Source: Panicum virgatum | Taxonomy: Eukaryota; Streptophyta; Magnoliopsida; Poales; Poaceae | Assembly (NCBI RefSeq): GCF_016808335.1 | Contig: NC_053136.1 | Coordinates: 186,001-250,000 of the forward strand | Reading direction: 5' to 3' | Length of the DNA: 64,000 nt | Shown: piece by piece, positions 56,481-64,000 of the stretch | Position numbering within the stretch: the first letter of the stretch is position 1 | Layout of the letters: each line of letters opens with the position of its first letter | Translations under genes and position numbers: made by a program | The notes under the pieces: model-generated | What the model was told of the DNA's origin: nothing | Seen by the model: only the letters and a program-made list of their open reading frames with translations | Databases searched by the model: none

Positions 56481-59400
56481 TGTAGAATCCTTGCTAACGA
56501 AACCTCCTGCCGATCCGTCCGTCCCGTCCATCCCGGGCCCTCGCATATGCTGCATACACGCTAGCTTCCATGTTCCTTTATTTTGCTTCCACGTGCACTT
56601 GGCAGGCAATTATCTCCCCCATATATTTAATTTAATTATGAAAACCAGCCATATCTTTGCCCCTTGTTTGTACGTACATGTCTCTTGCCAATACATGTTC
56701 ACGTAATCTCCTTCCTTTAATCCTCTAGCCTCTCCCGTATTGACTTAGACCTGTCGGCGGAGTAACAAGTGTTGGTCCATCAGGTAACCCATCGGCCTGT
56801 CCCTGCTGGCCAAAACAAGCAACCAGCTATAACACCTCATGCACATACTCGCTTTTGCATTGGACTTGTAGTCGTGACAACAGATCATCTTTGTCAATCA
56901 GCATAATAAGTGTCAGCCTTCTTTTGCAATGTCCTGCCATCATCGCAAGCGTCGTCTTGTCGGCCGCGCATATAATCATCTCCAGCCATCCACGTGAAGG
57001 GAACGCACATGCCACTTCACCATCATCCTCCCGTCATATTCTTCGCTCTTCATCTTCGGCCTAACACTCCGATGCAATCGGCGACACGATATGCGAATAC
57101 CTTCTCGAGCAGATTGTGTGCATGCACGTACTCGCCGAACTGGCGAAAATGAGACTTGAAGTCTTTGGGTTGAAAAGTAGCGAGCAGACCTTCGGTACCT
57201 TGATCTTAGAGGCAATAAGTTTGGACATTAATTGGCTTCCTTTTTTGCTATCGGCTATCAGTCTTTCCTGCATGTAACATAGCCGATGCAGACAGACACC
57301 CTGGTATCGCATAATATTGATGCCCTGTTTGCTTTTTTTGACCGTCCAGTAAGACTTTGGCATCAGCTGGTCTACGTCATAAATAAATCAATGACTCTTG
57401 CAGCCGATGTACACAGGTACTCCCGGTTTTAGTCATCGGCTCCATCAACTATACTGGTAGTGCAGGCTCCAACCACTGACCGGCTTTCCTCTAGTGACTA
57501 TCGTTGCATAAACAACCTGATTCGTCAAATAAATTAGCTTCAATAAACCATCCTTTGTCCGATCAATGCATAGCTACGGGAGATGATTGGCCATTTAAAT
57601 AACTTGCTGATGTTAGCACTTCATTGGTTGTGTGGGCTGATACTTTTCAAACGCCGCCACCGGCCAACGACTTTATCGGCCATTAAAATATCATGTATCA
57701 CGATATGAATAATCAAGCCGATAATACCCAAGCCATGTATATATAACCCAACCGTGATATTCAATTGTCATTAAAGAAATCAATCTGTCTCTATTCTCAC
57801 CAACAATTATGCCATCTGATGTCAGAAGTACAACCACTTGCTCTTTCACGTTTACCAAGACCATCTCCCCCATCAGTGATCTTGTTGGCTTTTGATGATA
57901 ACATCAGTTTCAATCAGCCGATATTCTAAGACTCCTATGGATTAATTCTCAGCCGACAGAAACACCTTGTCAGCTTCCAGCACTACCAGCTCTTAATGCA
58001 AAAACTGATCATCAACTGCATATCATCGACCAGGAAAAAATACTACATGCCTTTCGTTGCCGATCAATCTCTTTTTTGTCTTCTGATCACACCTAGGCAG
58101 CCCACGCGCACATTCACACTGCTTGATCATTTCATAGATGTGAGACCTCGGCTTCTCTGATATTGCTCTTTCATAGCCGAAGTCATACTCAAAACCTCTT
58201 ACCAGAATTCAGCTGGTGCCTCCAGTATGATAACCTTGAAACTTCAATAACTGACAAATGAATCTAGGCAAAACGACAGCGATGCGCCCGGAAGTCAAAG
58301 TCTAGACCACCTAACAGATGAAGGCCGAAGCGAACTGAAGGCCGCAATAACCTTTTCTTATTCAGTTAGCCGATATGTGAATTCCCATTGCCGATTCAGA
58401 TCCAATCGGCAGTCAATTGTGCCTTACGCATGCGCATGCACGGGCACGGCTGTCTAACTGGCTCTAATCGCTCCATTAAATAATCCAGTGTAAGTGTTGT
58501 ATGGCCCACCCTATAATCATTCGCCTTCAATGCATTTATCGGCTGCGTCATATAAAAGAAATTGACAGCCGATAGTCCTATACATTCTTCAGGTTGACTA
58601 TACTGTCTTGCCGATAACTGGAGAAGACTCGACCGGTGCCTTTGTGCTAGAAGAACTTCACATATGTACGTGCCTTCTTGATCCATATCAAAACCACATA
58701 TTGGCTCTTAGCCGATTAATTTCCTGCTACCGGCCATTTTCTGAACTAAGAATCTGACATGCCCTGTCTGGAGCAATGTTTTAAATAGCGGGCTAAGCCA
58801 TTTAGCTATCGATGTCCAAAAACGGGCTATAGCGGGCTATAGCGGTAGCTAAGAGCTAAATTGTACGTGAAAAAACTTAGCTAAATTTCTCTCAAACAGC
58901 TATAGCCGGAGATAGCGGAAGCTATAGCTGGAGATTTAAAACCTTGGTCTGGAGTGAGTCTGTCCTCGTCTCACATGCCAATATGTATGCACGATATGTG
59001 TTCTCGTGATTCATGTGCATATCATAGGAGTATATCGGCTATTAACTAACTAATTAGTTCCCTATCGGCTGCTTGTATTGCAAAGTGAACATTTGCACCA
59101 ACGAAGTAATATCCTGACAGCCGATGAAATCAATCAGTTCTCCAGGGCCGATTAGTGCTACTCCCATTGATGAGAGAAACGTGGTGGAGCATTACACATC
59201 TTCCTCCTCGATATTAAATGCCCCTTGTGTATAGTGTGCAACTCCTCTAAGCTAGCGACCTGGACATCGAGGAGTTGATAAAATCCCAGCAAAGATCAAA
59301 AACCTAAAACCGATAGAGATGTATCGATTATCTCATTATTAGCACATCGTTCCTAATATCTGACATTAGGAAGCATGGGGCATTTTTCTTTTAAAATGCA

Positions 59401-60808
59401 AGCACATATCGGCTTTGCAACTGCTGGGGCAGATTGCCGATGTATTATACTTTTGTTTCTGTTGTCTGCTGCCTAGCCGATTTCTGTCGCCTTCCCGACA
59501 TGACACCTGGGTATCATGCCGTTATCTTCCATCGGCCGATTAGCTCCTGAGCTGGATGTATTGGCCACAGAGTAATTAGAGGTACATGCGCTGGCCTCCA
59601 ACACTAGCGACACGCCGATGCATGGCCTTGCCGATGCGCGATCTCACCAATGCTGACCTACGCCACGCATTTATGCACAATGCTGATTCTGGCGCGATGG
59701 TATCAACGAACTGACGCATGGTGTTTTGTCCGGTAGCTAAATTTCCAATCAATCAATTACTTCTGACTTCCGATACCTTCCAAGATGCATATCCAGAATT
59801 GGCTGTCCGGAGACCGTAAGCACGGACATCGGCTTCTTCCTCTATTCTTTCCATCGGCTATCCATGTGCTTAGATCAAGAGTGTATAGCCGATGAAAGAC
59901 TGAATAAGCAATACCGGCATCCAACTGAACCCTTTTGTTGCCAATCAATTCTCTATAGCTGAAAATACTGTAGCCGACAAACTTGTCCAACAATTCCATC
60001 GGCTGTTCCGTCCTTTTTCTATGGTCAGAGCTTCCATGAATTAATGATGTACTAAGATCTTATGGACTCCCCGACGCATACTGCTTTGCGATCTGGCCCT
60101 TTTCAACCCTGCTACGACTTATAATGCGACTTCGGTGATGCGTCAGCATATGTGAAGCGTCCTGGTCAAGATCATATTATCGGCCATCCCCACAATTGAT
60201 TCTCCTATCGGCTGTTTGCATTGTAAACGAAAAATCAATAAAGTAACATTTTGTCAGCCGATAAAAACAATCAGCTTTCCAGGAGCCGATTAGTAGTAGT
60301 AACGCATACAAAAATTGTCTTCATGCTCCGATTCAGCAGCCCACTAGCCGATATGCTTTATCTGGCTCTTTGCGAAGTAAGCCGATAAAATTCATCAACA
60401 GCTTCTAGTGTCCACGCCGTTGACTCACAATCCATCGCTCCAATTATCCATCGCTCCTATTATTTCTTCCATTGTGATTTGATTTATCCTTTGAAGACAA
60501 CAGCCTACACTTCTGCAACATTGCATCGGCTATTCTTTATAGAATATTATATTGATTTTGAATTAATGCCAACAAACCGATGCTCACTCCCTTGGCTAAC
60601 GAATCTTGAGATGGTTGTCGTAGACGTATGTTCATCTCAAAAAATATGAGCCTTCTATCTCGTGTCCCACCATGGAGCCGATAGATGTACCAACTATCCT
60701 GTAGCTATCGGCACACCTTTCCTGAATGCCTGTCTGCCGATGCAACAATATTTTACTCTTTTCTTGCCATTGGATCAATATTCATTCAATATTATATCTA
60801 ATCTCCAG
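55800..60808. other. 5-kb non-coding region packed with GCCGAT/ATCGGC
   Basis: No convincing coding sequence on either strand. I counted about 50 GCCGAT/ATCGGC hexamers by eye here, usually flanked by A or T (TAGCCGATA, CTATCGGCTG). About eleven more occur at 62275-63210. The region probably derives from the non-coding part of a Tat-like element. Interrupted by a hAT-type MITE (58774-58946). Confidence 0.6.
58774..58946. mobile_element. hAT-type MITE
   Basis: 173 bp, with ends CAATGTTTTAAATAGC and the approximate inverse GAGATTTAAAACCTTG. Flanked by an exact 8-bp duplication GTCTGGAG (58766-58773, 58947-58954), the hallmark of hAT elements. Interior has repeated GCTATAGC words. Non-coding. 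Confidence 0.85.
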
Positions 60809-60813
60809 ATCGG

Positions 60814-62274
60814 TGTTGGCGCTCCTTAAGTACCCACTTTATCCCTTGTTTATCATTGATAATGTCATGAATTTAATATCAAAATCACTAACCGTCCTAA
60901 CTCCAGCCTAATTATTGGTCATTTTCACACTTGCACATATATTTTGGAGGAACTTCGTTTCTGCAGGTTTTTGGCCTATTTTGGAGCATGAAATGACGAG
61001 GCCCGTGATCGAGTGCTAACACGGAGAAAGACGAAGGCCAAAGCCCAAAGGAATGACCAAAGCCCATGTTGATTCGAAGCCCATTCATGCACATCCATCC
61101 TCTAAGAGAGCCCAAAGGACCAAGCCCACAAAGATGAGATCAAGATACTTCGGGATTAAACAAAGCAAATGAAGATTTAAGGAAGGATTCCCTATCCTAT
61201 CCTTTCCTCGAAGATATCTCCAAGATAACGACGACCAAAGGGGTGCAATCGTGAAGGACATAAACTCTAGAAGATGCGAGGAGTCTGCACGCGAAAGATG
61301 AGACCGAGGCGAGCCCGAAAGGGCGTAGGCCGGCCGGCCTAGGCCCATGGGGCCGGCCGGCCGAGCCCGTTTCCGAGGCGGTTTGGCCTCCCCTTCGACC
61401 GGTGGCTTCCTCGGCTTATAAATAGCTCGCACCTTATTCAACTCGGAGCATCCATCCACCCAGAACTCGATGAAAACCTAGGACCAAGACCGGAGGGAGA
61501 CGACGGCCGCCGCAAGTCTTCGAAGTTGTCTAGGAGATGGCTTAGGCCACCCCTAGCTGCCATGGCCTCCCTACGTGGTTGTGTCATGGTGGAGTTCATG
61601 AGCTAGTTGGAGTCGTCAATGGTATGTACTCGGTGGTGACGATCCAAACGAATCTATTATGTGAGTAATGATAATCATGTCTTCCGAATCTATTAGCGAT
61701 CATGTTCTCTCTTTCGATTTCGTTCTTTTCTTTGGGTTTGCTTCATCTTAGATCTATTATCGATATAGATCGCTTAGCATGATCTTATAGTCATGGTGGC
61801 TAGAGGTTCATGGCGGAACTACCAAAGGGGGTTCAACTTACTTCAGGGTACTTTCGACAAAAAAAGGGGGGTGTCGTGACAGGGCGCTTCCACTGAGTAG
61901 GTGGGGTATCGAAGGATCGGATTGGAGATTTTGATTTAAAGATGCGTTTGATTGAGATGCATGATTTATTTGCTCGTTAGCTTGAACTACAACTAGATGA
62001 CGATAGGCCTAGTCATGTCTTTGGTTTTGCTATGATTAAGCCTATGTTCATGGATGAGATCAACCTTTACACATCACTCATATTTTTCAAAGGTTTACCC
62101 TTTATATGCAATTAATGCTTCATGTTAGAATAGATCCGTTAGATTAGATGGAAAATCTTAGGTAGTTCTTTGTTGATCCACGGATTGATAAACCCTGGGG
62201 GAATACTCTAAGGGAAAAGCTACACGAACCGTGCGCTTGCGGTATACAAATCGGGGCGCTAAAGAGCATCAACA
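60814..62274 (+). mobile_element. Solo LTR of the LARD-like family
   Basis: 1461 bp, from TGTTGGCGCTCC to GCATCAACA, in the reverse orientation to the copy at 31209-41150. Flanked by target duplication ATCGG (60809-60813, 62275-62279). TATAAATAG at about 61418-61426 and the CG-rich palindromic block at about 61326-61362 are conserved. It arose by recombination between two LTRs. It splits the GCCGAT-rich region. Confidence 0.93.
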
Positions 62275-62426
62275 ATCGGCAATCCCATATGCACTTCCTA
62301 GCCGATCAATCTTCATCGGCTACAGTATTTAATGCAGTTGCAACTCTGTCCACCTGGATTCCAGGGAAAATAATCTCCAAGTAGCCGATAATTCTAAGCA
62401 ATGAATATCCTAGAAAATGACATAAT

Positions 62427-62933
62427 GTGCTTCATGAAGCTTTATGGGCATATAGAATGGCTTGTCATGGTGCTACAAAGATGTCTCCATATCATCTGGT
62501 ATATGGACATGAAGCTGTCCTGCCATGGGAGTTAAAGCTTGATTCACGACGTGTCACATTTCAGGATCAGTTGACGGCCGATGAGTATTCTGCTCTGATG
62601 AAAGATGAATTGGAAGATTTGGCTAGCCATCGGCTAAAAGCACTCGTGAATGTTAAGATGAACAAAGCTCGCATTGGCCGATGGTATGATAAAAAAGTGA
62701 AAGCTAAAGCCTTTGAGCAAGGAGAATTAGTTTGGAAATTGATTCTGTCGATAGGGACGAAAAGTTCAAAATTCGGCAAATGGTCAACGACATGGGAAGG
62801 GCCATTCAGAGTAAGCAGATGTGTCCCTGGTAATGCTTACATTCTGGAAACGCTCGAAGGGGAAGAGTATTCTAGAGCTCTTAATGGAAAATATTTGAAG
62901 AAATATTACCCTAGCATTTGGGTGGATGCATAG
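62427..62933 (+). pseudogene. C-terminal part of a Tat-type integrase
   Basis: 168 codons open from LHEALWAYRMACHG to a stop after YYPSIWVDA. It aligns along its length with the integrase end of element B (42221 to about 42730): HLVYGHEAVLPWE, the basic KARIGRWYDKKVKAK region, GPFRVSRCVPGNAYILE and LNGKYLKKYYPSIW. The frame is closed just upstream (TAA near 62424), so the catalytic core and everything before it are missing. It marks a Tat-like element on the plus strand whose 3' region continues to the right. The missing upstream pol is replaced by non-coding DNA. Confidence 0.85.
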
Positions 62934-63183
62934 CCGATTAATTAGGTTATCGGTTCAATTGTTATGGCCGATATGATATCTATCGCCCTTAGTGCAAAAA
63001 ATCTACACAATCCAGACTGTTCAAATTCAGGTCAGAGTTGATTTTTTGGGCTGTTGATTGAAAAGTCAAGAATTAGCAAGAAAGGGAAATACTTCATTAA
63101 TAATGTCATTTACAAAAAGGCAGATCAGACGATCTAGCCGATACAGCAAAATCTATCTCTAGGAAGATGCAACTCCTAGAAAT

Positions 63184-63965
63184 CTAATCATCAACAAAGA
63201 CATTGCCGATGATCACCTCTATACTAACATCTTCGAAGATGGCGGCGGCTGCCAACCCCATGTCGTCGGCGAGCTCCTCAAAGATCCACCAGTCTTCGCT
63301 CCCCAGTGGGAGGCGGACCAGTTCGACCCGCAGGAGGTCGTGGCCAGTCTGGAACTGGGCTGTGGCGAGGGCTACGGCGGCGCCGCGATGGACCCCATGT
63401 CCAGCAACCTCTCGGACGCGGTTGGGGATGTCCTGCAGGCAGGCGGCGACGGTGTTGCCACGAGCGTTCACCGACCCGGTGGCGGTAGCTGCTGCGGCAT
63501 GGATGACTTGGATCTGCGACTCTAGGACTGAAGCAAAGAAATTAGAGATAAAGATTCGAGAAAGGAAGGGACAATGCTTCGGAAGGGACGACTTACAGGC
63601 GACCCTGGAGTCGGCGGCGGTAAGTTGGGCTCGGACAATGGCCTGGTCAGCTTGTGCCGCCTCCAATTTGGAGGCGAGGCACTGGGACCTGATGGTCTCC
63701 TGGGAGTAGTTCTCCCGAGCCTCATCCTTCTCTCGGAGGAGTTGACGGATGTACTCCACGGTGCCTTCGTCGGCACCGAGGAAGGGACCCTCTGAGTTGG
63801 AGGAGTCCGAAGAAGAGGGGGCGTCGTCGCTGTGCAAAGATTGGAGATTAGAACCAAGTCAGAATATGGTGATTGGGGGTAAAGAGGAGAAGCATACCCC
63901 AAGCGGCGGCGGATCGCCGGAGGGGCGTTGGAAGGACCCTTGTCGGAGCGCTTGGCGCTTGCCAT
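63184..63965 (-). CDS. Three-exon coiled-coil accessory gene, antisense to the Tat integrase
   Basis: Exon 1 is 63965-63898 (ATG, MASAKRSDKG, ends before GTATGC). Exon 2 is 63829-63597 (after CACAG; ends before GTAAGT). Exon 3 is 63527-63184 (after TTCAG, ends TAG). Both joins keep frame, giving about 214 residues. The N-terminus is basic, followed by an acidic Ser-rich stretch (SSSDSSNSEG). A Glu/Arg/Gln-rich helix then looks like a coiled coil (YIRQLLREKDEAREN through LEAAQADQAIVRAQL). The conserved C-terminal region contains QDIPNRVREVAGHGVHRGAA and ends in an acidic hydrophobic tail. No known enzymatic motif is visible. It starts 250 bases beyond the integrase stop, on the opposite strand. 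A broken relative is at 54518-55620. Its promoter would lie beyond the right edge. Function unknown. Confidence 0.72.
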
Positions 63966-64000
63966 TGCTACAGGAAGACCTAGGGTTTTTTACTGAAGGA

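Noticed and set aside
57061..57363. 100-codon minus-strand frame (MPKSYWTVKKSKQG)
   Set aside because: Isolated in GCCGAT-rich non-coding DNA, no recognisable domain and no splice partners.

Overview
The window is grass (Poaceae) repeat DNA: nested LTR retrotransposons, MITEs and relics. No convincing ordinary host gene is visible. The grass assignment rests on the retrotransposon types (a Tekay-like chromovirus with 3.5-kb LTRs, Tat-lineage elements, a non-autonomous LARD-like element), Stowaway and Tourist MITEs, and GC-rich LTRs. The species cannot be named from the sequence.

Layout, oldest host outward. A degenerate Ty1/copia element ends at 25101. Its 5' LTR is split by Tat element A (minus strand, running off the left edge and ending at 19184). 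Tat A is itself split by a nearly intact chromovirus (2937-14927, 5-bp TSD ATATC). From 25102 to 26530 there is low-copy-looking DNA with a Tourist-like MITE that carries a Stowaway MITE inside it. Tat element B (26536-50088, minus strand, TSD GACGG) fills most of the middle. It is interrupted by a 9.9-kb non-autonomous LTR element (31209-41150, TSD AGCTT). From 50094 to 55.7 kb there are relics: tandem repeats, a copia LTR fragment, a CACTA terminus, a 135-bp tandem repeat and a broken three-exon accessory gene. From 55.7 kb to the right edge lie Tat-like sequence very rich in the hexamer GCCGAT/ATCGGC, a hAT-type MITE, a solo LTR of the non-autonomous family (60814-62274, TSD ATCGG), the C-terminus of a Tat integrase, and an apparently complete three-exon gene on the opposite strand to that integrase.

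The most interesting biology is in the Tat-like elements. Element B encodes gag-protease and RT-RNaseH-second RNaseH-integrase on the minus strand. Between integrase and its 3' LTR it also carries two genes on the opposite strand: an acidic Ser/Asp-rich ORF, and a multi-exon gene for a plant-mobile-domain-like protein with a coiled-coil tail and its own TATA box. The non-autonomous element landed in an intron of that gene. Between the converging ends of pol and the antisense gene are five short hairpins, each followed by T-rich sequence. At the right edge another Tat-like fragment has a different antisense gene in the same relative position, and a broken relative of that gene lies at 54.5-55.5 kb. 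Antisense extra ORFs downstream of pol are known for Tat-lineage elements such as maize Grande. The exon structures, the hairpin array and the hexamer enrichment described here are the parts most worth following up.
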